This document shows, piece after piece, positions 31,530 to 43,539 of a DNA stretch of 64,000 bases; position 1 is the stretch's first letter; every line of letters starts with the position of its first letter. A program made the translations under genes and the position numbers. This DNA comes from Rhyzopertha dominica (Eukaryota; Arthropoda; Insecta; Coleoptera; Bostrichidae): contig QCXZ01000086.1 of assembly GCA_025024175.1 (NCBI GenBank), forward strand, positions 22,162,245 to 22,226,244. The letters are read 5' to 3'. The notes beneath the pieces were generated by a model. The model made no database searches, was not told where the DNA came from, and saw only the letters and a program-made list of their open reading frames with translations.

Positions 31530-33860
31530 GTTTCTAAAATTCGGATCTGATTAGATTTGATTTGATGCTTGATAATTAATATACTCTTTCATGGAAATTT
31601 GTAAGTACTCTTTTTACTGATTATTTCTCAGTATATTGCTTAAAACATGAAAGCGAATTATATGCAAGTTAAAATGTCGTTAATTTTGAATGAGTGTAGC
31701 AAAAATTACGGAGCAAGCAGCCGACTTGTCGTCGATATCTCGGTCAGTTGATATTCAATTGTTTACAAAATTCTTCTCAAAAATTCATAAAACTTTTCTA
31801 TTTAAACTACCAGTCGGCAACGTCAAATAAAAAAGTTAGCTATTGTAGACTGTTATCGTGAACACCCTGTACTTAACCTAAGTGTAAAACCTTGCTAAAT
31901 GCTTTCCAGACACAAATCAGTGTGGCGTTATATACTCTTTGGTAACGACTGATTGTTATAACTAAGCCAATTAAAATAGCTTTACAGCGAGTCCACATTT
32001 AAAAACACTTCGTTTATATATTACTTTTTATTTCGCATAACCACCAGTTGAACGAAAAAATGTAATTACGGAAACATTTCTAGTGTCCTTCGATATTTTC
32101 ATTTCGTACTCGACTGTATATTAACGCTGATGGGCCTCCGGCTCAATAAACTAAAATCAAATAAACCTCAATCGGCATATTCCGAATGCATACAAATTGA
32201 CTATTGTATAAAGCAATTAAGAGCGAAATGAATTGATATCGGACTAAATAATAGAAAATTTCTGGGCCTGGATGCGCATTAGAAAGTAACGTGTTTGCGG
32301 ACACACATGTTTGTCAGCCTAGTGGAACGATAATTCCATTTGCGGGAATAGCACGTCCGTACATACGACCGGTTGGCCCCGGGCCTAATGCAAATAAATA
32401 CTATACGCACCGCTGGACCAAAATCTGACCTACAGGGACAAATATGCAGAAAGACCGTACCGCGGGATCAATTTCAAGTGCGACGTTCAATATCACATTT
32501 CAAACGCTGATATCAGGTGAAATGAAACATATGTGGAGCCAATCGGTGGGCAGCAATTACCTTTTCAAGAATTATACGAGCCAGCGATTTCATTTTTTTT
32601 TCATCATCCGGCACGATTGGCAAAACGAATACATTTTTAATTGACCTTGGCAAAAAGGGGAATTAAATCGTTCTTAAAGTCCCACGTAGCTCAAACATAA
32701 AAAAGCCCTCAGACGGTAACTGCCGTAGTGGGCGAAGTAATCCGCATGGAACCCAAAGACACGCAAATTGCCTCATTTCGATTAATTTCGCCTCATTAAA
32801 TAGATTTTATACGATTGTTTATGAACGGAAAAGTCCATTAGCAAGAAAGTCTTTCGATAACCTAACGGCTCGAAGTGTAACTGGATTCTCAACCCTCCGT
32901 CATGCCGGAGAGTGGATTAAAGCATACCGGGACCCGTCTTCGCTCTGCAAATATGTATTTATAAACACCGACGCCGTATACAGACGGAAATTAATCGTCG
33001 TTTACCGTTCCNGAACTGCCACGCTGCATCTCACGGCGGTTCAACGATAAAACGGAAACGCGACTACGACGATAATCTTGTGAAGGTTTTGCACTTTTTT
33101 TTAATCCCTACGAGTTATGCGCCACACTTTATACAGCCTCTGTCCAAGTATATGCCGCGAGATAAAAATTGCTGAAAATGCTACTTTCCACTCGATGTCT
33201 TAATCGACCTCTGACGCGCTGAAAAATTAGAGGAGTGTCAGTTAAAATGGGGTAGTATTTCGATACTTTAGATACTTCGATACTTTTGAGTAGTATCGAT
33301 ACTGCACCGGTATCTGATATCGATAACTGTCTAATGGTATCGACCAACACTTGTACAGACCAGACACATTCTATCCAGGGCTTAAGAAATGGAAAGATAG
33401 GTATAGTATATTTTTAGTTTAATAAACTTAAGTCGGAATTGGCAACATACATTGATTTTATCTTTGGGTTCAAAATAACATATCAGTCAAGTGATGGACT
33501 AATGAAACAGATTTAGAAAAGCAATTGCTACCTATTTAAGCATTATTAAAAACTAATAGAAATGTAATAAACGTCGGTGCATTGAACCAATAATTCGAAT
33601 AGCCTGACACGAATCTGAATCTGATATCTAAAGGTATATCATCAAGCAGGACCGCAAAGAAAAATTATGGGTGGGCTGTACCTTCTATACGATTTTAACG
33701 TGGATATGCCTGATGCAGTATAGAAAAACTTATGACGTTTACCAGAATATGAATCACAAACTGCTTTTATCCACTGTTGACGAGTTTTTCATCTTTGGGC
33801 ACTTGAAAAACAGTGTAAATTGTTTCCCTAGTGCAATCCGCAGTTTTTACTTTTATATAA
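31530..33860. other. Host-like island, with a short hAT-like scrap
   Basis: 32050-33070 is a GC-richer block without recognisable content. ACACCCTGTA at 31863-31872 may be a lone Tc1/mariner-type terminus. 33240-33360 carries nested TATCGATAC words, and its minus strand reads AGTGTTGGTCGATACC, like one end of a hAT element. No partner end was found. Confidence 0.35.
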
Positions 33861-33865
33861 ATTAA

Positions 33866-35418
33866 TGGGGTCGCTACAAAGTAAGGAACCAGCAGGATAT
33901 TTCAGGTTCTGTTCGACCGATTTTTCTGAAATTATGCAAGAACCTATGGGTAATTAAAATGCATTTTCTGGAATATTTTCAACTCTATGTCAGCTCTCGC
34001 TTCCGAGATATGGGCGCAAGTTGCACTTTTTGAATGGGAATGGGGGTCAAAAGGCACATCATTGAAACGGATATTTTTTTCCTGACTTCAAAAATGTATC
34101 ACACTTCTATAATTTATTGCTTCTGAATTGAGAAAAGTGTAAATACAATCATTGGGCCTGACAAAGAACGAAAATAATGAAAACAATTTTCTTTATCGCT
34201 AACATTGACAAAAAAGCCAGGTATTACCTTTTTTCCTTGACTGGTGATATTTTTCGACTAGTTTGATCAATTTATTGCGATTCGAGTACCCTAAAATAAG
34301 AAAGAAAAACATGATTCCGTGAAAATGCCGTATTTTTTCAAATTTACGTTACAGAAGATGCTCAAATTGTTCCTTAGTTCCTAATATTATGTGTAGCATA
34401 TTTGGAAGTAAGTTCTGAATTTCTGCCCTGATTCGTCCTTTTAAATCTTCTACATTATGTGGCTAATCAGCATAAATACGATCTTTCAGATACTCGCACA
34501 GGAAAAAATCAAGCGGCGTCAGATCAGGGGAACGTGCTGGGCATTCTATCGCTCCGCGCCTACTAATCCATCTGTCTGGAAATATCGCATTCAAATATCC
34601 ACTAACCGCAAAATGGGGCGGTGCACCATTTTGCTGAAACCATATCTGTTCAGAAGAATGCGTAGCATTTTCACGATTAGAGAACAGGCGAATGAGTTCT
34701 GATATAATGTGCTCGCGCAAGAGCTGTAAATACTTGACAGCATTCAAATTTCCATCGATGAAAAAAGGCTCAATAATGTGCTCACCGATAATACCACACC
34801 AGACATTCAATTTCTGAGGGTGTTGTGTGTGGACTTGTTCCATCCAATGTGGATTTGTGTCCGAACAATATCTGCAATTAGGTATGCCTATTCACATTAC
34901 CATTGAGGCCAAAAAGTAGCTTCATCGGAAAACATAATCCAATTTAAAATGTTCCTATCCTCATCTATCGTGTTCATAGCAGTTTCGCAAAATTCTATCC
35001 TACGATCGAAATCATCTTCGCTCAGTTCTTGTAATAAGTACATTTTGTATGGATGAAACTTTTATATGGATGATAATTATCACCAGTCACGAGGAAAATG
35101 GAGACACCTGGAGTTTTTGTTCTTGCTTAGCGATAACGATGTTTTTTGCAAGACCCAAGTTTGTTATCACACTTTTCTCAACTCAGAAGCAATAAATTGT
35201 ACAAGTGTGATACATTTTTGAAGTCAGGAAAAAATATCCTTTTCAGTGATGTGCCTTTTGACCCCGCTTCCCATTAAAAAAAATGCAACTTGCGCCCATA
35301 TCTCGTAAACGAGAGCTGACATGGAATTGAAAAAATTCCAGAAAATGCATTTTAATTACCCATAAAGTCGAACAGAACCTGAAATATCCTGCTGGTTCCA
35401 TACTTTGTAGCGACCAGG
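33866..35418 (-). mobile_element. Mariner element of the DD41D type, copy C, both ends present
   Basis: Left end GGGGTCGCTACAAAGTAAGG and right end GTTCCATACTTTGTAGCGACC are inverted partners. The terminal inverted repeats are long: about 275 bases (33866-34140 against 35143-35418) before they diverge, including an AAAATGCATTTT-type region and TCACACTT. The helix-turn-helix region of the transposase (about 370 bases) is deleted at about 35065. The right flank is TA at 35419-35420. Confidence 0.9.
34440..34930 (-). pseudogene. Mariner transposase catalytic part, copy C
   Basis: An open stretch of 126 codons (34843-34463) reads MEQVHTQHPQKLNVWCGIIG, DGNLNAVKYLQLLREHIISE, IWFQQNGAPPHFAVSGYLNA and CPARSPDLTPLDFFLCEYLK. 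The second catalytic Asp is changed to Asn (FQQN). The third Asp (PLDFF) is kept. Upstream frames continue to about 34930 with breaks. The N-terminal DNA-binding part is missing. Confidence 0.88.
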
Positions 35419-35753
35419 TATATCAAATACAATGTTTTACTTGTAATCTTAAATATATTGGGCAGACCAGGCGTTCCATATGAGTTAGATTTAAAAATCA
35501 TTTAGCTCATTTCAGGTTTGGGAGGTCTGATAGCTCAAGTGTCGCCCACTCACCCCATAACTTGTAAAAATTTAATACTAGTTAAACAAATTTCTAACAA
35601 CAGAGAAATGAACACTTTTGAAAGCTTCTTTATCCAAAGAAACAAAAATACTTTAATGAGATTTAGGCCTGATGCCAAGATTCGCTTTGTTTGAACTAAT
35701 TAGATAAGGGATTGTGAGGAGAATATCTTCCAGTTAATCCGCCCAGACATTCA

Positions 35754-35860
35754 CTCTACTGAAGATGGCAGTTACCTGCCGAAATACGTGCTATGCTCTT
35801 CATATCATTGTGGTTAGGGTTTTTCCTGTTATTGCCTGACTGTTTACACCTTGTATAAAT
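35754..35860 (+). repeat. Retroelement tail with hammerhead-like motif
   Basis: CTCTA, CTGAAGA (35759-35765), T, GGCAG-TTAC-CTGCC (35767-35780), GAAA, TACGTG, then GGTTAGGGTTTTTCC. Same family as 6.4 and 29.8 kb, but the stem III palindrome and the stem I partner have decayed. Confidence 0.65.
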
Positions 35861-35869
35861 GCAGTTAGA

Positions 35870-37190
35870 ATCGCACACGTACCGAAAACAGCGCGGCGTA
35901 TTACGCAAGATTCACTTCATGAATATGAATAACATTTGCTTGTGTAGCGTTTAATTGACTGAAAAGTTAGTACACATTGCCATACTGGTTATTGTGTCAC
36001 AGCAAAAAATCAGGTGGCAGAAATGTTAACAGTACTAGATAAATAGAAATTAAATTACAGGGGTGTTAAATAAACTTGATTACAAAAATTCGCAAACATA
36101 TTAAGAAAATGTACGAACCACCTAAAAATTTTATGCATACAGCTTAAAACTTATTGCAACATAGAAAAAAAGCAGTTAGAATGAGATCTTAATATGGAAG
36201 ACTCACCCTCTTTTGTCGCACTTATTAATTTACACTGTGCTGCTGTAATAAAGTTATTCAAACCAGCATTTTATGCCGACGATGCGATTTTATAATCGTC
36301 TTCAAGGAATGTCTAGCTGACTGTTTGCTCGACTTAATCCCATTCCACAGCCGTACATTACCGGCTCCACAGTCGTTAAACTCAATTGAAAACTAATTTA
36401 ACAGTACATTTAATTGGCGATGTTAAGTGTATAATAAATTTGTACGCCGGAGCGGTGGTACAAAGCGACGCTGGCGCCTGAATTGCGATGCCACGACCTG
36501 AAGGTCTGTTATTTCACACGTCTTGAGCAGTTCGACAAAAATTTGCATTCGCTGGAAGCGTCTCCCTCGCGGCTGTATTTACAAACCCGTGCACTTACAA
36601 AAGCATTCAATCGAACCGTTAATAATTCAGTGAGCCTTTCATCCAATTAGCTCAGCCGTTAATACGTATCAATCGCGTTTGTAACGCAGACTTGTATTAC
36701 ACTCGCTTTGGGTGGGTTGCTGTCATTGCAGCTAGTGATTTTGTTTAAAATGGCGAGCTGTTATCACGACCTTTTCACATTTCAAAAACCAAATCGGACC
36801 GCACAGCGGCGAGGCCCAATTTGTGAGAATTGGAAGGCAAACAGCGGTTAAAATACCGGATAACGAAATGCGAATCCCACGTAATTAGGAAGACAATTGA
36901 ACGGTTTCTTTGTCGAATGATGAAAGGAACCGCGAAGCCCGTCTCGACTTTCCAAGGCAGTGACTTAGAGAGCAAACATCTCGCAATATAAACAGGCGAA
37001 TTCCTTTGCTGCGTCATTATAATTTCATTCGACCTTCAGAACGAAGTCTGGTTACATAAGGTGTTCAAAATAACTTTAAAGTGCTGGAAATGCTAAGACA
37101 CAAGGTCTTGCCGACAGCCGCACGGGGCAAAACTGCCTAAATATCCCAAGGGTCGCTCATGACATATGTGCTTGTTGAGGGTCACTTTAA
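35870..37190. other. Non-coding, host-like in its second half
   Basis: 36290-37020 is GC-richer with no family recognised. The minus-strand frame at 36775-37017 matches nothing I know. The first half is A+T rich. Confidence 0.35.
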
Positions 37191-37193
37191 ATA

Positions 37194-38760
37194 CAGGGTG
37201 CTCCACGGCGAGCTTTCGTTAGAAGAATATCAGGAACTGGCATGTGCATTTTGCACTATCCAAATTTTCGTCGTAAAAATGAACTGCAAGTATTCTATTA
37301 CTTTTAATTGCACAAAATACATTAAAACTCCAAGAATCTTAAAATGACTATTGCGCTTCTTGAATATGCTTTGCTTCGTCTGTCCTTCGTAATGAAATGA
37401 TAATTTTCTCGTGATTTTAGCAAAACCACTCGAAACATTCGGTTCTTTTTTGAAAGTCTGTTTCTTTTAAGTGTTGAACCTGTTGTAGCTTGTAATGGTG
37501 CCATTTGTTCTTCTGCAGAATTGTGTGAATACTTGTTTTAGATACACCTAAATCTCTTTCAGTGTCTTGAAAGGAGTTAGATGAATGTTCTGTACCTAAA
37601 TCACATGCTACGGGTTTAGTTCTTGTTGTTTTTTGGTGGAAATGATCCAAAATTAATGCAATTCTTCCACAATCCTCTTATAACATCTCCAGTTGGTCTT
37701 GGGGGATTTGGATATTTTTGTGTATAAACTCGGCAAGTTCGCTCGACTATTCTATCACATTCACCATATGTGATAATTAAATTCAAAAAAATCTTGGGTT
37801 TAATTATCACATCGTCTAATTTGACTGCTTCAATAGTACACTGTGATGATCCACTAGTACCTGAAAATCATCATCACCCGTCACTAAGCATCAATACTAC
37901 ATAATATTCCCATCATTGCCCACAGAATATAAATGTTAAAAGTCTCTCTTGCACTTTAAAGTATAACTTTCGTAAAATTGAGTACATTGGCTTTTATAAT
38001 GTTTTAGCTATAAAAGATTGGTCTTCGGTGGCAAAATTTAATGATGCAGTTTTGTTTATGAAGAGCTCTATAACACTTTGGACATGTTTGTAGTCAAATG
38101 TCCAACTTGTTGTTCAACTCACCTTCCATGGTTTACATTAGCAATTGTAAATAAAATAAAGGATAAACGTCAAAGATGGACGCGCTAGAACAAGTATGGC
38201 TATGAAAGAGATCTCAATGCAGTGAACCCTTTAAGAAAATACTAAAAAAAAAGGATATCAACGTTGCATACCAAAATTTCATTGATAGGGCGTAGAATGA
38301 TATTAAGAGCAACCCTAAAAGCCTCTGGACTTAATCAATCTCAAACGAAATACCTAAGGTATCCCTGGCAACATGATTTTTAGTGGTAAAACGTACTTTG
38401 ATATTACTTTGCATAACAAAAAAGGGATATTATCTTAAATATTTTAAAAAAATAAAAAACTTGTACACTAACCCCAAAGTTCTGCTCTCTGATGGCACGC
38501 TTGATACGATTTTTTGAGGTTATGTATAACGCGGGAAAATTGAATTCATCTCATGGTTTTAATATTGGCTAAGGCTATGTTATACACCAAATGGACAAGA
38601 GATGTCGTACATACTTTGTCTAAATTCGTTGTATTCCACTTTACGTCACTATTCCACATTTAGCAACTTTACTCTACTAATATAACCTACAAATTTTCAG
38701 AAATTTTCTTCAATTGATTCCCGATATTCTTCTAATGAAAGCCCGTCATTGAATACCCTG
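37194..38760 (-). mobile_element. Mariner-type transposon, second family
   Basis: TA at 37192-37193, then CAGGGTGCTCCACGGCGAGC, with TTCGTTAGAAGAATATCAGG inside. The right end 38700-38760 is the inverted partner (reverse complement CAGGGTATTCAATGACGGGC, then TTTCATTAGAAGAATATCGG), followed by TA at 38761. The element of about 1.57 kb contains only an N-terminal transposase relic. The centre (37830-38690) is A+T rich without a readable frame. Confidence 0.85.
37400..37830 (-). pseudogene. Mariner transposase N-terminus
   Basis: Minus strand: ERTCRVYTQKYPNPPRPTGD and VIRGLWKN, then after a frameshift TERDLGVSKTSIHTILQKNK, WHHYKLQQVQHLKETDFQKR and TECFEWFC. This is the paired helix-turn-helix and 'YKxQxVQxLxxxDFxRRxxFCxW' linker found before the DDE domain of many insect mariner transposases. 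The DDE domain itself is missing. Confidence 0.8.
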
Positions 38761-38763
38761 TAT

Positions 38764-38796
38764 AGTTTGGGTTTATTGGGTTTATTGGGTTTATTA
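38764..38796. repeat. 9-bp tandem repeat, three units
   Basis: GGGTTTATT is repeated three times directly outside the right end of the mariner element. Confidence 0.85.
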
Positions 38797-38799
38797 CTA

Positions 38800-40030
38800 G
38801 AAAGCCGCTCTAGCTGCTGCTTTCCGACGTTTGGGACTGCCAGGGACGCTCCAGCGAAGACGGTGCTCGAAGTTGGGCGTTTTTCCAGGTGCCGTTTATG
38901 GTCCTTCGGGCCTCTGCGGCGTAAATAACGCGGCGGCGGCCTCCATCCGGTTTATTTCCAATTAATCGGGATTGAAGAGGTGGCGAGTATTCCACAATAA
39001 GCCGCTCGCGCGCGGTTTTTAATTGAAAACGGAAAAGGACTTTATACAACTTGCGCAGATTAGAAGCTGACAGACAGTTCCCCGAGGAGCCGTTTGTTTT
39101 ATTAATCTCTTCCCGGCTTGTCGGTCTTCCCGTGTAAAAAACTGAATTACGCCGCGCGCGCTTCATCGGGACGCGGTCTTTTGTTCGCGGAGTTAGTTAT
39201 TCAAAAATGGTAATTGCCTTACGGATTTTCTCATTTCTGGTCTGGGCTTCCGGCCGGGGATTCTGCAATTGTAATATCGACATCGATCTGACGCTAATGT
39301 CGGTCATGTTCAGATACTTATCGTAATAATTTCGTGGGAGCGCGTTCGCATGTCAGCCGGTAATTTGCGGGTATAATGTAAGTATAAACTCTGACATGAA
39401 TGAGTAAGATATCGCTTTTATGGTGTAACAGTCACGGTAATACGAGACGCGCGTTTTTATGGCTTCCTTCGGCGGCTACTTGTTACTTTGTTAATCCCGC
39501 TTCGCATCAAGCGGAGTACACGGCGACGATGCAAGAAACTGGCTCGAATTGAATTGCAAAAACCAGACACGTGCCCCACAACCGGAGACATTGTAGACAC
39601 CTACACAATCAGAACTGTACGCCTTTTATCGTGTGATAAGTCCGTCGACCCTCGCCGGTGTCGGTATGATGTCCCATAAAATAGCGTTTTATCGCCCCAG
39701 GTACTATTTTATACGATCCGCTTTCTAGGCGACAGGATGATTGCGTACTGAATATCTAAGGCAGGACAGAATCGCGATTCGTTCCTGGAAATGGGATTTC
39801 AATTCGTTAGAATTTCTGTAGGCGAGCTTCTTTTCTTTAATAAAGTCTTTTAGGCCACTGGAAATGGATATAATAAGTCCATAAATTAAAAATAATTTCA
39901 AATTTTGTTTTCGATATAGTTAAAACTCATTCTCCTGAGCTTTTCAAGATCCGGAAGTTATTAAAATAAAGGAGTTTGCGAATTTTATTGCCTTTTGCTT
40001 CAAAATTGCAAACATTTAGCAAACTCGGGG
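38800..40030. other. GC-rich host-like island
   Basis: 38800-39740 is CpG rich. A 118-codon minus-strand frame (39166-38810) is basic and matches no family I recognise; it may be accidental. No splice structure or repeat was seen. Confidence 0.4.
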
Positions 40031-40035
40031 ATTTA

Positions 40036-41309
40036 CAGGGTCCCTACAAAGTATAGAACCAGCAGCATATTTCAGGTTCTGTTCGACCGATTTTTCTGAA
40101 ATTGTGCAAGGGCCTATGCATAATTAAGATGCATTTTCTGGATGCCAGCTCTCGTTTCGGAGATATGGGCGCAAGTTGCATTTTTTAAATGGGAAGGGAA
40201 AAGGATATTTTTGCCTGGTTTCAAAAATGTATCATACTTGTACAATTTTTTGCTTCTAGTTTGAAAAGAGAGTAAATACAATAATTGAGTCTAATGAAGG
40301 ACGAAAATTAATGAAAACGATTTTTTATTGCCAAAATTGACAAAAAAAGACAGGTATTACCATTTTTGCTTGACTGGTGATAATTTTCGTCCAGTTCTAG
40401 TTTGATCGATTTATTGCGAATCGGCTACCCTAAAAGTAAAAAAGAAAAACATGATTCCGTGGAAAATGGAGTATTTTTGCAGATTTACATTACAAAAGAT
40501 GCTCAAAATGTTCCCCATTTACTTCCAGGCAGTAATGTAGCCTTGAGTAAAAGTTTTCTAATGTTCTTTGTAGCATATTTAGAGCTCAGTTCTGAATTTC
40601 TGCCCTGATTTGTCCTTTTAAATTATCTGCATTATTTGGCCGATCAGCATAAATACGATTTTTCAGATACCACCACAAGAAAAAATTAAGCGGCATCAGA
40701 TCAGGGGAACGTGCTGGGCATTCTATCGCTTCGTGCCTACCAATCCAACTGTTGGAAATATCACATTCAAATATTCACGAACGTTGGCTGCAAAATGGAG
40801 CGGTGCACCATCTTGCTGAAACCACATCTGTTCAGAAGGATGCCGGTATCCTCAAAACGTTGCCATGTTTTAATAACTTTTGATTTGGCAATTGGTACAC
40901 GATCTTCATGAATTGCATTGTAGAGTGCAACTACTTCCGAATAACTTCGCCTTCTATCTCCATAACCAATCATCATCAAAATTTCGATGTGATCATGTTC
41001 AGTTAACTGAGGCATTGCGATTGCAAATAACAAATGGAGACACTTGAGTTTTTGTTCTTACTTAGCGACAACGAATATGGTCTAGATCCCGAAATTTTTT
41101 GCAATACCCAAGTTTGTTATATCACACTTTTCTCAACTTAGAAGCAATAAATTGTACAAGTACATTTTAAAGAAATTCAACTTGCGCCCATATCTCGGAA
41201 ACGAAAGCTAACGCACAGCTGAAAATATGTCAGAAATGCACAATTTCAGAAAAATCGGTCGAACAGGACCTGATATATCCTGCAGGTTCCATACTTTGTA
41301 GCGACCCTG
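40036..41309 (-). mobile_element. Mariner element of the DD41D type, copy D, deletion derivative
   Basis: Both ends are present and flanked by TA (40034-40035 and 41310-41311): CAGGGTCCCTACAAAGTATA on the left and TACTTTGTAGCGACCCTG on the right. The right terminal repeat is shortened. The central transposase is deleted between about 40835 and 40845, where the FQQ codons run straight into the helix-turn-helix coding. The result is a 1.27-kb non-autonomous relic. Confidence 0.9.
40767..41018 (-). pseudogene. Mariner transposase N-terminus, copy D
   Basis: Minus strand: MPQLTEHDHIEILMMIGYGD, RRRSYSEVVALYNAIHEDRV and SKVIKTWQRFEDTG, then a jump to RCGFSKMVHRSILQP, which is a shifted frame of the WFQQDGAPPHF region. 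This shows the deletion joint. Complementary to copy C, which kept the catalytic part and lost the helix-turn-helix. Confidence 0.85.
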
Positions 41310-41314
41310 TATTT

Positions 41315-42125
41315 AATCAATGGTTTTCATCTAAATATTAAATTTATTAAATCCATTTATCAAAATTTATTAAAAAATTATACTTTTGGTAATAAATTAG
41401 TTGCAAAAATATCTAATCTTTTGCAAAAGTGTTTACTTAAAAATACGCAGAAAGCATAGTACACATTTACAAACTGCCAGACTGCATGCAACAATGTTTA
41501 AATAAACATTGTTTAATTTGTTTGCTAGGCTTTATTTCGGCCAATATTATTGCATTGCATTACATTGTAAATGTGAGTAGCAAATGCCCAAAGCGTTATA
41601 GGAATTAACTTTTATATAGCAACTTTTTGGAATTATATTGAATTATTACATGACAAATGATCCGACATAAAGATTACCTCCATATCTAAACAGTAGCGAT
41701 ATTTGGGGGAAGGGCAAGTTTTTTTTATAAAAAGATTGTTTCCACATTTTTTAAACCGTTTCTATAATTATAAAGATCAGTAAAAAATATAAAAAAGAAA
41801 GTTTACTTCCCATACTGCTACACTAAAAAACTAAGCATTTACGGNGCTATGTTTATATGAAANAATCTTCTTATTTTTAGTCATAGAATTCNCTAATTTC
41901 GGGACACCTTGTACATTCAATATGCGGATCGAACGTTAATTTGATGTCAAGCGGTATTTCTAAGTCTTTTACTGTAGAAACGACATTTATACGTTTACTA
42001 TTAATAATATACTAAGGCAGAGAAAGTTGACACTTATTGCAATTCAACATCATTAAGTTATCACTGCACCATTTTTAAGCAGTTGTGTATCTTTACAACT
42101 AGTAATACATACTTATACACCTTAA
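41315..42125. other. A+T-rich non-coding stretch
   Basis: No protein homology. GGGACACCTTGTACA at 41899-41913 resembles a lone inverted-repeat terminus; no partner was found. Confidence 0.35.
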
Positions 42126-42129
42126 GGTC

Positions 42130-42830
42130 ATCAGCAAATGATGAAAACTGACTTTTCAATCAACACCGGATCAATATAAGAAACGTCTCTAAAGTCATAA
42201 CAATACAGGTCAAATTAATTGGTAATTTTACACATAAAATTGCAATTTACAATAAATGTGGAATAACTGAGATCAAGCCGTCCAAAGGAATCACATGAGC
42301 TCAATTCAATCTCATCAAAGTTAGAGAAGCAAAGATCAAGCATGTTATCATCCTTTCTTTAATTATTACGTTGTATGAGATTAGATCTGATCTGATCATA
42401 CAGTTTCCTCCTTGGCTCCCATTGATCCTAAAGGTATTAATCTAGCACTAGCTTCAAGGGATATCCAACTTACATTAGGTGAGTTAAAGTCACCAATAAT
42501 AATAACTTTGCCGTCACTATATTCACTGTAGCAACATGATCCATATATTTGTCTAGACCGCAGTCAAATGATGGTAGATATTTATTAACTGCAATAAGGA
42601 CTCTACCTCCCCAAGTCTTGTCACTTAGTGATAGAACGATCGCATCTGAAGACACGATATTTGCCAACTATAAACGAATTGCTTGCAATGTCCTGTGTTA
42701 ACCATGTTTCAGTAAGAACTATGGCACTATATGCTTCGTTCAAAGACTTTTACCTTTATTTTTAACCGCCTTACATTCTGGTAATAGACAACTAGGTTGT
42801 TTATCTCATTTATTTAGATTTTTGCAGTGC
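42130..42830 (-). pseudogene. LINE endonuclease (APE-type) fragment
   Basis: Minus strand with several frame changes: TETWLTQDIASNSF, FRCDRSI, GGRVLIAVNKYLPSFDCGLD, a degenerate 'LLxxGDFNxP' region, and DNMLDLCFSNFDEIELSSCD with SYSTF. This is the order of the APE endonuclease of Jockey-like and CR1-like LINEs (T-E-T-W-L, GGG-V-IAV, GDFN). Catalytic completeness is lost. No RT of the same element follows. Confidence 0.7.
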
Positions 42831-42834
42831 TCTA

Positions 42835-43535
42835 AACTAATTTTTTACAAATTCCTAAACCGTATGAACGTGCCGTTATCCCGGATTCCATTCTGTTCGC
42901 AACAATGGCCGCCATTTCCGGCAATACTCCCCTAATCCGTCGCCGTGGGATGGTCCCGTTATGAATTGGAAGTTGTTCTGTTTATATATCAACTGTACCG
43001 GGCAAGATTAGCGGTAATGCCGCTCACCGCACGGTTGAAAATGACGGATAACTTCGATAAAGGTGGTCCGGACCACAGCTATGACGTCACATCAAGTTGA
43101 AGACCCGTTTCAGCGGGGCTAACCGAATTAAAACGTGCGCGATCCATACTTTCGTGTCGTTAAAACTTTCCTGTACGGATAAATTGGTAAATGGAAATGC
43201 GTAATGAGATGAGCCGGCACAAAAGGAAAGTTAGCGCGGGGCGGTGGGGGAAGCGGTTACGCCGGATTAGTGTCGTATGCGGCTAAATAGCTAACCGACA
43301 AGAACAAACACAAACAAGCAATTAACGATGAGAACTGACCGCTTGATCAACACCAGAAGTTAAGCCGGTTCTGCCGTATCAGCCGTGATTTCTTTTACGA
43401 ACTTCGACGGCGGAAATCGTTGGCGTCTCCTCAGAAACGCTGAATTTCTTGTTGTTTCTTTTCTTACATTAATGTGAAACCATAAAGATAGAGTTACAGA
43501 TCGTTCAGTGTTAAAGGTATAAACAAAAATCTTCT
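42835..43535. other. GC-rich host-like island
   Basis: 42870-43440 is CpG rich and holds no recognised feature. It separates two LINE relics of the same orientation. Confidence 0.4.
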
Positions 43536-43539
43536 AAAC

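Noticed and set aside
31860..31875. ACACCCTGTA as the end of another mariner-type element
   Set aside because: No inverted partner was found within several kilobases. A ten-base match is too short.
33238..33360. TATCGATAC-rich block as a complete hAT element
   Set aside because: Only one end (minus-strand AGTGTTGGTCGATACC) is visible. No partner terminus or target duplication was found.
43410..43460. Minus-strand CTGAGGAGACGC...CGTCGAAG resembles the PLE tail motif
   Set aside because: GAAA is replaced by GAAG, the loop is long, and no tail or PLE sequence lies beside it; it sits in a host-like island.
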